Origin: Roseateles asaccharophilus
Lineage (GTDB): Bacteria; Pseudomonadota; Gammaproteobacteria; Burkholderiales; Burkholderiaceae_C
DNA length: 64,000 nucleotides
Reading direction: 5' to 3'
Assembly: GCF_004362405.1 (NCBI RefSeq)
Contig: NZ_SNXE01000002.1
Span: 124,001-188,000, forward strand
Shown here: positions 47,604 through 56,500 of the stretch, one piece after another
Layout: every line of letters starts with the position of its first letter
How positions within the stretch are numbered: the first letter of the stretch is position 1
Translations under genes and position numbers: made by a program
The notes under the pieces: generated by a model
Told to the model about the DNA's origin: nothing
Databases searched by the model: none
What the model saw: only the letters and a program-made list of their open reading frames with translations

Positions 47604-49826
47604 CTAGTGGATGGCGAGGCCCGTCTCGGCTTCCTGCCGCCCAGCCAGCACGGGATGGGCCTGGAAGCGGGCGACCCAGTCGGCCAGCTCGGCCGCAGGC
47701 ATGGCGGGTGCGATGCCATTGCCCTGGCCCAACTCACAGCCCAGCGCCATCAGGGCGCGGGCGTGGGCGGCGCTTTCCACGCCTTCGGCCACCACGCTGC
47801 AATCAAAGGTCCTGGCCAGGCTGATCACGCCCTTGACCAAGGCGTGGTCCTGTTCGTCGATCAGCATGTTCTGGATAAAGGATCGGTCGATCTTGAGTGC
47901 GTCCACCGGCAGTCGCTTGAGGTAGGTCAGGGTGGAGTAGCCGGTGCCGAAATCGTCCAGCGCGAAACTCACGCCCAGGGCGCGGCAACGGCGTATCAGC
48001 ACCTGGGTGGCCTCGATATCGGCCAGTGCGGCCGATTCCAGCACTTCCAGCATCAGATGCCGGGCCAGGGGTACGCCAGGATGGCGGGCGAGCAACTCTT
48101 GCAGGCGCTGGGTGAAGTCGTCCGCCTGCAGATGCCGGGCGGCCACATTGACGCTGACCCGCAGTGCCAGGCCTTGACTCAGCCACAAGCTGGATTGCTT
48201 GAGTGCCTGCTCGATCACCCAGTCACCCACCCTCACGCCCAGGCCGGTGCGCTCCAGCACCGGCAGGAAGTGGGCCGGGCCGAGCAGACCCTTTTCCGGG
48301 TGCTGCCAGCGCAGCAAGGCCTCAACGCCCAACACAAGCCCCCTTCGCATGTCTACCTTGGGCTGGTAGTACAGGCAGAGCTCGCCGGCGTCCAGGGCTT
48401 CCTGCATACGGCCCAGTGCCAGGGCCTGGGCGTCGCTGCGAGCATGTTTCTCGGTGTCGAAAAGCTGGTAGGCATTGCGGCCCGAGCGCTTGACGCGGTA
48501 GAGCGCGTGGGCGGCGTGGCGCAGCAGGGTCTCGGCGTCCGACTGGTCGCGCGGATGCAGGGTGGCGCCCAGGCTGGCCGTGATGTCCATAGGCTCCGGC
48601 AACTCGGCGAGCGGGAAGGGGGCGCGCAAGACGTTCAGCAGGCGCTGCAGGGCCAACTCGGCCTCCGCGGCGTCTTTGCAGCGCAGCAGCAGGCCGAACT
48701 CGTCGCCACCCAGATGGGCCAGCTCATCGGCCCATTCTCGGCCGCTGCGCAGCGCACCGTCCAGACGCCGCCCGACCTGCAGCAGCAGGCGGTCTCCCAG
48801 TAGGCGCCCGTACTGCTCATTGATCTGTCGGAATCGATCCAGGTCCAGCCAGACCACGCACAGCGCAAAGCCTTCCCGGCGGCTGGCGTCCAGTGCCAGC
48901 GCAAGGCGGCGCCGGAACTCGGCCAGATTGGGCAGGCCGGTCAGGGCATCGCGGCTCTGCTGCGCGTCCAGCAAGCGCTGCTGCTGAACCTGCAGCGTCT
49001 GGTCTTGCAGGGTCAGCACCTGGTAGCGCGGCGGCCCCTCGGGCTCGGGGATGCCCGCCAGGCTGAGTGCCAGGCTGATCTGCTCGCCGTCCTCGCGCTG
49101 CAGGCTGATATGCCCTTGCCAGCTCTGGCCCTGAGCCAAGCCCTCGCGGATCTGGAGCGGGTCGTGCCCCGCGCGGCGCAGAACCCCCGGTTGCAGCGGC
49201 TGTGCCATGGCGCCCAGCAAGGCTTCGCGATCCGCTCGCATCAGGCTGCAGTAGGCGGGGTTGGCATCGAGCACGTTCTGCTCCATATCGAGCACGGCCA
49301 GACCTTGCCCCACATGTTCGAACAGGGTGATGCTCATGCGCTCCCGTTCTTGGGCCACCCGCCGCCAGCTGATGTCCTTGAGCAGGGCCAGCAGATGGCG
49401 GGGGCGACCGGCGGAGCCCCGTCGCCACAGACGCAGCTTCAGCGAGAACCAGCGCCATTCCTGGGTGCCCGGGGCTTGCAGCCGCAGGGATTCATGCCAG
49501 TCCTCGACACCTGCCCGACCGGGCTGCCCGCTCAGGAGGTGGTCCAGGGCCGGCCGCAAGCGCGCGCGGTCCAGCGGATGGGCCAGCCGCTCAAGCCAGT
49601 CCTGGGGCGACTCGAAGGGCTCTGGCGCTCCGCACAGACTTCGCCACAGCGGCGTGGCCTGAACCTGGCCCCACCGCAGGTCCCAGCGTGCGGCGCCCAG
49701 CTCGGCCAGCTCCAGCTCGTCCGGCCAGCGGACGCCGCGGCCCAGCAGACGGCGCAGCCCCCAGCGCAGGCGCGTCAGCCTGTGTGGGGGGGCGTAGTGG
49801 GCGCGTGCTGAGGAGAAGAAGGACAT
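47604..49826 (-). CDS. PAS-GGDEF-EAL cyclic-di-GMP protein
   Basis: The 740-aa product has an N-terminal PAS-like region (residues 40-165), a second PAS (about 170-275), a GGDEF domain (LTGLPNLAEFRRRL; catalytic HLGGDEFGLLL) and an EAL domain. EAL residues all appear: GVEALLRWQHP, VNVAARHL, LEVLESAAL, ALDDFGTGYSTL, LKIDRSFIQNM, VAEGVES and GQGNG. Both cyclase and phosphodiesterase activity are therefore possible. No membrane helix or signal peptide is clear. It lies 10 bases upstream of dnaG in the same direction and may be co-transcribed with it. The start is ATG 49826; earlier starts are absent. Confidence 0.92.
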   Translation of the reverse strand: MSFFSSARAHYAPPHRLTRLRWGLRRLLGRGVRWPDELELAELGAARWDLRWGQVQATPLWRSLCGAPEPFESPQDWLERLAHPLDRARLRPALDHLLSGQPGRAGVEDWHESLRLQAPGTQEWRWFSLKLRLWRRGSAGRPRHLLALLKDISWRRVAQERERMSITLFEHVGQGLAVLDMEQNVLDANPAYCSLMRADREALLGAMAQPLQPGVLRRAGHDPLQIREGLAQGQSWQGHISLQREDGEQISLALSLAGIPEPEGPPRYQVLTLQDQTLQVQQQRLLDAQQSRDALTGLPNLAEFRRRLALALDASRREGFALCVVWLDLDRFRQINEQYGRLLGDRLLLQVGRRLDGALRSGREWADELAHLGGDEFGLLLRCKDAAEAELALQRLLNVLRAPFPLAELPEPMDITASLGATLHPRDQSDAETLLRHAAHALYRVKRSGRNAYQLFDTEKHARSDAQALALGRMQEALDAGELCLYYQPKVDMRRGLVLGVEALLRWQHPEKGLLGPAHFLPVLERTGLGVRVGDWVIEQALKQSSLWLSQGLALRVSVNVAARHLQADDFTQRLQELLARHPGVPLARHLMLEVLESAALADIEATQVLIRRCRALGVSFALDDFGTGYSTLTYLKRLPVDALKIDRSFIQNMLIDEQDHALVKGVISLARTFDCSVVAEGVESAAHARALMALGCELGQGNGIAPAMPAAELADWVARFQAHPVLAGRQEAETGLAIH

Positions 49827-49852
49827 GGGGCGGGTTCAAGAGCGCGCATTAT

Positions 49853-49880
49853 TGGCGGCGGCCGCCGCCAGCGCGCGCTG
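49853..49880. repeat. Overlapping perfect palindromes upstream of the GGDEF-EAL gene
   Basis: An 18-bp perfect palindrome (49853-49870) and a 12-bp perfect palindrome, CAGCGCGCGCTG (49869-49880), share two bases. They lie 27 to 54 bases before the start codon. GC-rich composition makes such symmetry easier by chance. Confidence 0.6.
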
Positions 49881-49966
49881 TGACCGGCCCGGGTCCCGCA
49901 GATGAGCGGCTCCCAAACCCGCGCAGACATTTGTCGGGGGGCAAATCAGGCAAGGTGTTTGAGCAT

Positions 49967-50002
49967 AAAAAAACCGCCGCGGGCCGGGCCCGGGCGGTTT
50001 TT
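49967..50002 (-). terminator. Rho-independent terminator of the H-NS-like gene
   Basis: AAAAACCGCC and GGCGGTTTTT form a 10-bp stem, extended by an inner CGGGC/GCCCG stem. The minus strand runs into seven Ts, so it works best for the H-NS-like gene. The plus strand also has five Ts. Confidence 0.92.
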
Positions 50003-50042
50003 GCGAACTCACAGGCCACCGGGATTGGGTGGCTTGGCGGGC

Positions 50043-50342
50043 TCAGACGTGGAAATCTTCCAGTTTGGCGCCGTTGGCAATGGCGGCCTTCAGCCACTTG
50101 GGCTGCAGGCCGCGACCGCTCCAGGTTTCACCGGTGGCCTGGTTGCGATACTTGGCTGCCACCTTGGAGGTCTTGCCGGCCTTGGCGGGCCGGCTGCTCA
50201 GATCGGCGGCAGTCAGGCCATATTCCGACATCAGGCTCTTGACCTTGGCAATGGCGTCCGCGTGTTCGCGTTCCTTGGTTTGAGCGATTTGCTCGTCCAG
50301 AGCTGCCCGTTGGGCCAAAAGGTCTTTGAGAGTTGCTGCCAT
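50043..50342 (-). CDS. H-NS-family nucleoid protein
   Basis: The 99-aa product has an N-terminal coiled-coil oligomerisation region (MAATLKDLLAQRAALDEQIA, residues 1-45). The C-terminal DNA-binding domain has the motif ATGETWSGRGLQPKWLKAAI. H-NS proteins silence AT-rich, often foreign DNA. Most family members have GRGRxPKW, and here the second Arg is Leu, which may weaken minor-groove binding. Upstream lies an extended -10 promoter (TG-T-CATAAT, minus strand, 50392-50400). It is monocistronic, between two terminators. Confidence 0.93.
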   Translation of the reverse strand: MAATLKDLLAQRAALDEQIAQTKEREHADAIAKVKSLMSEYGLTAADLSSRPAKAGKTSKVAAKYRNQATGETWSGRGLQPKWLKAAIANGAKLEDFHV

Positions 50343-50391
50343 CTTTGCAATTCCTCACTGGTTCAGGTTCATGCCTGGTCGCTGGCAAGCA

Positions 50392-50400
50392 ATTATGACA
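50392..50400 (-). promoter_or_regulatory. Extended -10 promoter of the H-NS-like gene
   Basis: On the minus strand TGTCATAAT fits the extended -10 form (TGn followed by a five-of-six match to TATAAT). No good -35 is visible. It lies 50 bases before the start codon. Confidence 0.4.
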
Positions 50401-50499
50401 GCGACCTCGAAAACTCCCTGGCGAGGATTATGCGCATGGCCGGGGCGATGACGCAATATATCAAACGATGTGCTGCTCACGCTCCCTTGCCATATTGAT

Positions 50500-50526
50500 G
50501 CGAGTCCGCCACAAAAGCGGGCTCGC
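50500..50526 (-). terminator. Hairpin after the iron-binding protein gene
   Basis: GCGAGTCCGC and GCGGGCTCGC form a 10-bp stem with one G-T pair and a 7-base loop, 15 bases past the stop codon. No T-run follows on the minus strand, so termination efficiency is uncertain. Confidence 0.5.
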
Positions 50527-50540
50527 AGCACGGGGAGGGA

Positions 50541-51587
50541 TTACTTGAATCCGACCCGATCGAGCAACTGCTGCACCTTGGGCAGATTGGCGCCCACGGC
50601 GGAAACCGGGATGGTTTCGCTCTTGAAGCTGCCCATGGATTCCAGGGCTGGATTGGGGGCCCGCACACCCGCCACCACCGGCCATTCGTTATTGCCGTTG
50701 GCAAAATAGATTTGCGCCTCGGGCGAGCTCAGGTACTCCAGAAACTTGATCGCGTTGTCGCGGTTCTTCGCGTGCTTGGCCACAGCGCCGCCAGCGATAT
50801 TCATATGCGTGCCCCAGCTCTGCTGGTTGGGGAACACCACGCCCAGGCGCTCGATCACGGCCCGGTCTTCCGGCTTTTCCGAGCGCATCATGCGCGCCAG
50901 GTAGTAGCTGTTGGTGACGGCGATCTGGCATTCGCCGCTGGCCGCGGCCCTGATCTGGTCGGTGTCGCCACCCTTGGGGGCGCGTGCCATATTGGCCACG
51001 ACACCCTTGAGCCAGGCTTCGGTGCGTTCAGCGCCCAGATGCTCGTACATGGCGCCAAACAGCGAGAGGTTGTAGGGATGGGAGCCGCTGCGCAGGCAGA
51101 CCTTGCCCTTGTTCTTGGGGTCGGCCAGCTCTTCGTAGGTGTCCACGTCCTCCTTCTTCACGCTCAGCTTGTTGTAGACCACGACGCGCGCGCGGGTCGA
51201 GAAGCCGAACCACTCGGAGCCCTTGCCCTCATCGCTGGCGCGCAGATGGGCGGGGATGCGCTGTTCCAGCAGGGCGGATTTCACCGGTGCGAACAGCCCG
51301 TCGCGCTCTGCCTGCCAGAGGCGGGCGGCATCCACCAGCAGCACCACGTCGGCCGGGCTGGAGGCACCCTCGCTCTTGAGGCGGGCGATCAGGCCGGCAT
51401 CATCGGTGTCCACGCGATTGATGCGGATGCCGGTGGCCTTGGTGAAATTGCTGTAGAGCGCTTCATCGGTCTGGTAGTGGCGGGCCGAGTACAGGTTGAG
51501 CACCTGTTCCTGGGCCTGGACGCCGTGGCCCAGGCCGGCCAGCAGGCCCAGTGCGCACAGGGATTTGACGAGACGGGAAATTCGCAT
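50541..51587 (-). CDS. FbpA/FutA-like periplasmic Fe3+-binding protein
   Basis: The 348-aa solute-binding protein has a signal peptide (MRISRLVKSLCALGLLAGLG, likely cleavage after VQA). The mature start is QEQVLNLYSARHYQTDEALY, typical of iron-binding proteins. The double Tyr that holds Fe3+ appears in AVTNSYYLARMM. I choose ATG 51587, which has GGAG five bases upstream; an earlier ATG would add eight residues. No FbpB permease or FbpC ATPase gene is adjacent, so it is an orphan component here. The gene sits between a terminator and a terminator-like hairpin. Confidence 0.92.
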   Translation of the reverse strand: MRISRLVKSLCALGLLAGLGHGVQAQEQVLNLYSARHYQTDEALYSNFTKATGIRINRVDTDDAGLIARLKSEGASSPADVVLLVDAARLWQAERDGLFAPVKSALLEQRIPAHLRASDEGKGSEWFGFSTRARVVVYNKLSVKKEDVDTYEELADPKNKGKVCLRSGSHPYNLSLFGAMYEHLGAERTEAWLKGVVANMARAPKGGDTDQIRAAASGECQIAVTNSYYLARMMRSEKPEDRAVIERLGVVFPNQQSWGTHMNIAGGAVAKHAKNRDNAIKFLEYLSSPEAQIYFANGNNEWPVVAGVRAPNPALESMGSFKSETIPVSAVGANLPKVQQLLDRVGFK

Positions 51588-51702
51588 AGGGTCTCCAAAG
51601 CCATCAATCAATGAGGTGGCTTAAGTGTAGAGCAAACAAGAACGATTCCTGTTCGCGGCTGTGATTCGACCCTGGCAATTGGCTGTGTTTTTGACGGGCA
51701 GC

Positions 51703-51745
51703 AAAAAGGGCGGGGACCTGAGGCCTGATTGGCCGGTCCCCGCCC
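51703..51745 (-). terminator. Rho-independent terminator of yggX
   Basis: On the minus strand GGGCGGGGACC and GGTCCCCGCCC form an 11-bp stem with an inner GGCC/GGCC stem. Five Ts follow. It lies 34 bases after the yggX stop. Confidence 0.93.
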
Positions 51746-51779
51746 CGTGGGCGAGCGGTGTGCGCTGTTGTCTGGGTGT

Positions 51780-52052
51780 TCAGGCGCTGGGCGGCACGTA
51801 GCCCGCCGGTTGCTCCGCACCGTCGCCAAAGAAAAACTGCTCCATCTGGCGAGCCAGATATTGCCGGGCGCGCAGGTCGGCCAGATTCAGACGGTTTTCA
51901 TTGACCAGCATGGTCTGGTGCTTGAGCCACAGGGCCCAGGCTTCCTTGCTGACATTGTCGAAAATGCGTTTGCCCAGATCGCCGGGGTAGACGGGAAAGT
52001 CCAGGCCTTCGCCTTCCTTCTTGAGATAAGCGCATTGCACGGTGCGTGCCAT
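51780..52052 (-). CDS. yggX: YggX, Fe(II)-trafficking / oxidative-damage protection protein
   Basis: The 90-aa product begins [20 protein letters not shown], the family signature with the conserved Cys. It continues with [20 protein letters not shown] and the C-terminal [12 protein letters not shown]. YggX protects iron-sulfur clusters from oxidants. ATG 52052 has AGAGG upstream; the in-frame extension upstream is not conserved. It lies 78 bases after argA in the same direction and just before an orphan iron-binding protein, an iron-themed pair. Confidence 0.95.
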   Translation of the reverse strand: MARTVQCAYLKKEGEGLDFPVYPGDLGKRIFDNVSKEAWALWLKHQTMLVNENRLNLADLRARQYLARQMEQFFFGDGAEQPAGYVPPSA

Positions 52053-52130
52053 ATCAACCTCTGTATGTTGGGGGGTGGGGAGTGTGGCGAGCGCCGCAAT
52101 CGGCCTTGTGTCGTTCGCCGCGATGTTCAA

Positions 52131-53471
52131 TCAGCTCAGTTTCTTCACCAGCACCTGGGAGCGCCGGTCCCAGTTGTATTTGCGCTTGCGCTCCTCCGGC
52201 AGCCATTCCGGCTCGACCGGGCGGAAGCCGCGTTTGATGAACCAGTGCATGGTGCGGGTGGTGAGCACGAAGATGGTGCTCAGCCCCATGGATTTGGCGC
52301 GTTGCTCGATGCGCTTGAGGATACGGTCGCCGTCGCCCTGGCCTTGCACCTCGGCCGAGACGGTGAGGGCGGCCATTTCGGCGGTGCGGGCCTCGGTATA
52401 GGGATAGAGCGCGGCGCAGCCGAAAATCACGCCGTCGTGCTCGATCACGGTATAGGCCTCGATATCGCGTTCGATTTCGTTGCGGTCGCGCTTGACCAGG
52501 GTGCCGTCGCGCTCGAAGGGCTCGATCAGGGCCACGATGCCGCCCACATCGTCGGGCGTGGCCTCGCGCAGGCTCTCCAGCTTCTCGTCCACCACCATGG
52601 TGCCGATGCCGTCGTGGGTGTAGACCTCTTGCAGCAGGGCGCCGTCCACCGCCAGGGGCAGGATGTGGGAGCGCTCCACGCCGGCCAGGCAGGCCTTGAC
52701 GCAGTGCTGCAGGTAAAAGGCCACATCGGTGGGCTGGGTGGGCTTGGGCAGGCCGGCCAGCAGGCGCTGGGCGTCGGCCAGGGCCAGCTCGGTGTCGATG
52801 GGGCTCTCCGGGTCCTCGGGCTTCTCGCGCACGCCAGGCACCTCGGTCATGAAGAGCAGCTTGTCCGCCTGCAGCGCGATGGCCGCGCTGGTGGCCACCT
52901 CTTCCATGGTCAGATTGAAGGCCTCGCCGGTGGGCGAGAAGCCGAAGGGCGAGAGCAGCACGATGGCGCCGGAGTCGATGGCGCGCTGGATGGCGCCCGC
53001 GTCCACCTTGCGTACCAGGCCGCTGTGCTGGTAGTCCACCCCGTCCACGATGCCCACCGGGCGCGCGGTCAGGAAATTGCCCGAGACCACGCGCACCGTG
53101 GCGTTCGCCATGGGGGTGTTGGGCAGACCCTGGGAGAAGGCGGCCTCGATCTCGAAGCGCAGCTGGCCGGCGGCCTCCTGGGCGCAGTCCAGGGCCACGG
53201 CATCGGTGATGCGCACGCCCTGGTGAAAGCGCGGCTGCTGGCCCTTGGCCATCAGCTGCTCGTTCACCTGGGGACGGAAGCCGTGGACCAGCACGATCTT
53301 GATGCCCATGGCGTGCAGGATGGCCAGATCCTGCACAAAGGCATTGAGCTTGCCCGCGGCCACCAGCTCACCCGGCATGCCCACCACAAAGGTCTCGCCG
53401 CGGTAGGCATGGATGTAAGGCGCCACCGAGCGAAACCAGGGCACAAAGGTGTGGGGAAAGACAAGACTCAT
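52131..53471 (-). CDS. argA: ArgA, N-acetylglutamate synthase
   Basis: The 446-aa enzyme makes N-acetylglutamate from glutamate and acetyl-CoA, the first step of arginine synthesis. It has an N-terminal amino-acid-kinase-like domain (FVVGMPGELVAAGKLNAFVQ; IVLVHGFRPQVNEQL), which carries arginine feedback inhibition. The C-terminal GNAT domain begins near residue 300 (REATPDDVGGIVALIEPFER) and has the acetyl-CoA loop VQGQGDGDRIL. It is divergent from hrpA. The family's normal length is about 440 aa. Confidence 0.97.
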   Translation of the reverse strand: MSLVFPHTFVPWFRSVAPYIHAYRGETFVVGMPGELVAAGKLNAFVQDLAILHAMGIKIVLVHGFRPQVNEQLMAKGQQPRFHQGVRITDAVALDCAQEAAGQLRFEIEAAFSQGLPNTPMANATVRVVSGNFLTARPVGIVDGVDYQHSGLVRKVDAGAIQRAIDSGAIVLLSPFGFSPTGEAFNLTMEEVATSAAIALQADKLLFMTEVPGVREKPEDPESPIDTELALADAQRLLAGLPKPTQPTDVAFYLQHCVKACLAGVERSHILPLAVDGALLQEVYTHDGIGTMVVDEKLESLREATPDDVGGIVALIEPFERDGTLVKRDRNEIERDIEAYTVIEHDGVIFGCAALYPYTEARTAEMAALTVSAEVQGQGDGDRILKRIEQRAKSMGLSTIFVLTTRTMHWFIKRGFRPVEPEWLPEERKRKYNWDRRSQVLVKKLS

Positions 53472-53552
53472 CGCGGTGCTGGAGCGGGGCGGGGCAGGGA
53501 TTGAAGGTCAGGGCGGGATTGTGCCGCAGTGCTCGCGGATAATCCCGCCCCA

Positions 53553-56500
53553 GTGAATTCCAAGCCTGCCTCTCCTCCCGCGGCTGCGGCCGGGTCATCG
53601 GCCCGCGCCCCTCGCCCCCCCCGATCCGACGCTGCCACCGGCCCCCGCGCGCCGCGGCCACCGCGGACCGAGCGCGCGCCGGTGCCCGCCAATCCGGTGC
53701 CGCCCATCAGCTTTCCCGAGGGCCTGCCCGTTTCGGGCCGGCGCGAGGAGATTGAGCGCGCACTGGCCGAGCACCAGGTCGTCATCGTCTGTGGCGAAAC
53801 CGGCTCGGGCAAGACCACCCAGCTGCCCAAGATCGCGCTGGCCATGGGGCGTGGCCGCGCGAATTATCCCAATGGGGGTGGCGGTCTGATCGGTCACACC
53901 CAGCCGCGGCGCATCGCGGCCTCCAGCGTGGCCAAGCGCATTGCCGAGGAGCTGAACACCCCGCTGGGCGAGGTGGTGGGCTACAAGGTGCGCTTCCAGG
54001 ACCGGCTGCAGCCCGGGGCCAGCGTCAAGCTGATGACGGACGGCATCCTGCTGGCCGAGACCCAGACCGATCCGCTGCTCAAGGCCTATGACACCCTGAT
54101 CATCGACGAGGCCCACGAGCGCTCGCTGAACATCGACTTCCTGCTGGGCTATCTGCGCGAGCTGCTGCCGCGCCGGCCGGATCTCAAGGTGGTCGTGACC
54201 TCGGCGACCATCGACGCCGACCGCTTCGCCCAGCATTTCGCCTCCGCCAAGGGACCAGCGCCGGTGCTGATGGTCTCGGGCCGCACCTTCCCGGTGGAGC
54301 AGCGCTACCGCCCCTTCGAGGAGTCGCGCGAGTACGACCTCAACGACGCCATCTGCGATGCGGTGGACGAGCTCTGGCGCGAGGGCTCGGGCGATGTGCT
54401 GGTGTTCCTGCCCGGCGAGCGCGAGATCCGCGAGGCGGCCGAGGCGCTGCGCAAGCACCATCCGCCCGGCGTCGAGGTGCTGCCGCTGTTTGCGCGGCTC
54501 TCGGAAGCCGAGCAGAACCGCATCTTCCAGCCGCATGGGGCGCCGCGCATCGTGCTGGCCACCAATGTGGCCGAAACCTCGCTGACCGTGCCCGGCATCC
54601 GCTACGTGATCGACCCGGGCCTGGCGCGGGTCAAGCGCTACAGCTACCGCAACAAGGTGGAGCAGCTGCAGGTTGAGCCCATCAGCCAGGCGGCGGCCAA
54701 CCAGCGCGCCGGTCGCTGCGGCCGGGTGTCCAATGGCATCTGCATCCGGCTCTACGACGAGAAGGATTTCCACGAGCGCCCGCGCTTCACCGACCCGGAG
54801 ATCCTGCGTTCATCGCTCGCCGGCGTGATCCTGCGCATGAAGGCCCTGCACCTGGGTCAGGTCGAGGCCTTCCCCTTCATCGAGCCGCCGCCGCGCAAGG
54901 CGATTGCCGACGGCTACCAGCTGCTGCAGGAGCTCGGCGCGGTGGACGAGATGAACGAGCTGACGCCCCTGGGCAAGGAGCTTTCCAGGCTGCCCCTGGA
55001 CCCGCGCGTCGGCCGCATGATCCTGGAGGCGCGCACGCGTGACGCGCTCTCCGAGGTGCTGATCATCGCCAGCGCGCTCTCCGGCCAGGACGTGCGCGAC
55101 CGGCCCATGGAGCAGCAACAGGCCGCCGACGAGAAGCACAAAAAGTTCGACGACGAGAAGTCGGAGTTCATGGGCTATCTCAAGCTGTGGAAATGGCTGG
55201 GCGAATCGCGTGGCGGGGAAGGGGAGCACAAACTCTCCAGCCGCAAGCACGAGCAGCTGCTGCGCGAGAACTTCATCAGCCCGCGCCGCGTGCGCGAGTG
55301 GCGCGACATCTACTCCCAGCTGCACACCGTGGTGGCCGAACATGGCTGGCGCCTCAACGGCGCGCCGGCCACCTATGAGCAGGTGCATCTGTCCATGCTG
55401 TCGGGCCTTCTGGGCAATATCGGCTTCAAGAGCGAGGACGAGGACTGGTACCTGGGTGCGCGCGGCATCAAGTTCTACCGCCACCCGGGCGCCCATCTGA
55501 GCAAGAAGCCGGGCCGCTGGATCGTGGCGGCGGAGCTGGTGGACACGACCCGCCTCTTCGGCCGCGGCATCGCCAATATCGAGCCGCAATGGCTGCCGGG
55601 CATCGCCGGGCATCTGCTCAAGATCCAGCGGGCCGAGCCGCACTGGGAGAAGAAGGCGGCCGAGGTGATCGCGCTGGAGCGCGCCACGCTCTACGGCATC
55701 GTGGTCTACAGCAACCGCCGTGTGAACTTCGGCAAGGTGGATCCGGTGGCGGCGCGCGAGATCTTCATCCGCGAGGCCCTGGTCAATGGCGAGTGGGACA
55801 CGCGCCTGCCCTTCCTGGCCCACAACCGCAAGCAGATTGCCAAGGTCGAGGAGCTGGAGCACAAGTCGCGCCGCCAGGACGTGCTGGTGGACGATGAGCT
55901 GATCTACGCCTTCTACGACAGCCAGCTGCCGGCCGAGGTCTGCTCCGGCCACACGCTGGAGAAGTGGTACCGCGAGGCCAGCCGGGGCAACCCCAAGCTG
56001 CTGCACATCAGCCGCGAGGAACTGATGCGGCACGAGGCTGCTGGCGTCACCAGCAATGCCTTCCCCAAGACCATCCGCCTGGGCGGCGTGGACTGCAGGG
56101 CCGACTATCTGCACGAGCCCGGCGACGCGCGCGACGGCCTGACGGTCACCGTGCCCATCTATGCGCTGAACCAGGTCAGCGAGGAGCGCTGCGAATGGCT
56201 GGTGCCCGGCATGCTGGCGGCCAAGGTGCTGGCCCTGGTCAAGAGCCTGCACCAGAAGCCACGCGCGCGCCTGGTGCCGCTGCCGGACTATGTGGCCGAG
56301 TTCTGCGAGCTGACGCCCTTTGCCCAGGGCGGCCTGGTCGAGGCGCTGCTGAAGTCGGTCAAGGAGTGCACCCAGCTGGCCATCCAGAAGAATGACTTCA
56401 AGCTGGAGCAGCTGCCCGCCCATCTGTTCATGAACTACCGGGTGGTGGACGAGCATGGCCGCCAGCTGGGGCTCTCCCGCAACCTGGCGGCCCTGAAGGC

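Noticed and set aside
51640-51654. GAAC-N7-GTTC inverted repeat upstream of the iron-binding protein, considered as a Fur box
   Set aside because: The arms are only 4 bases and the sequence does not resemble the AT-rich Fur consensus.
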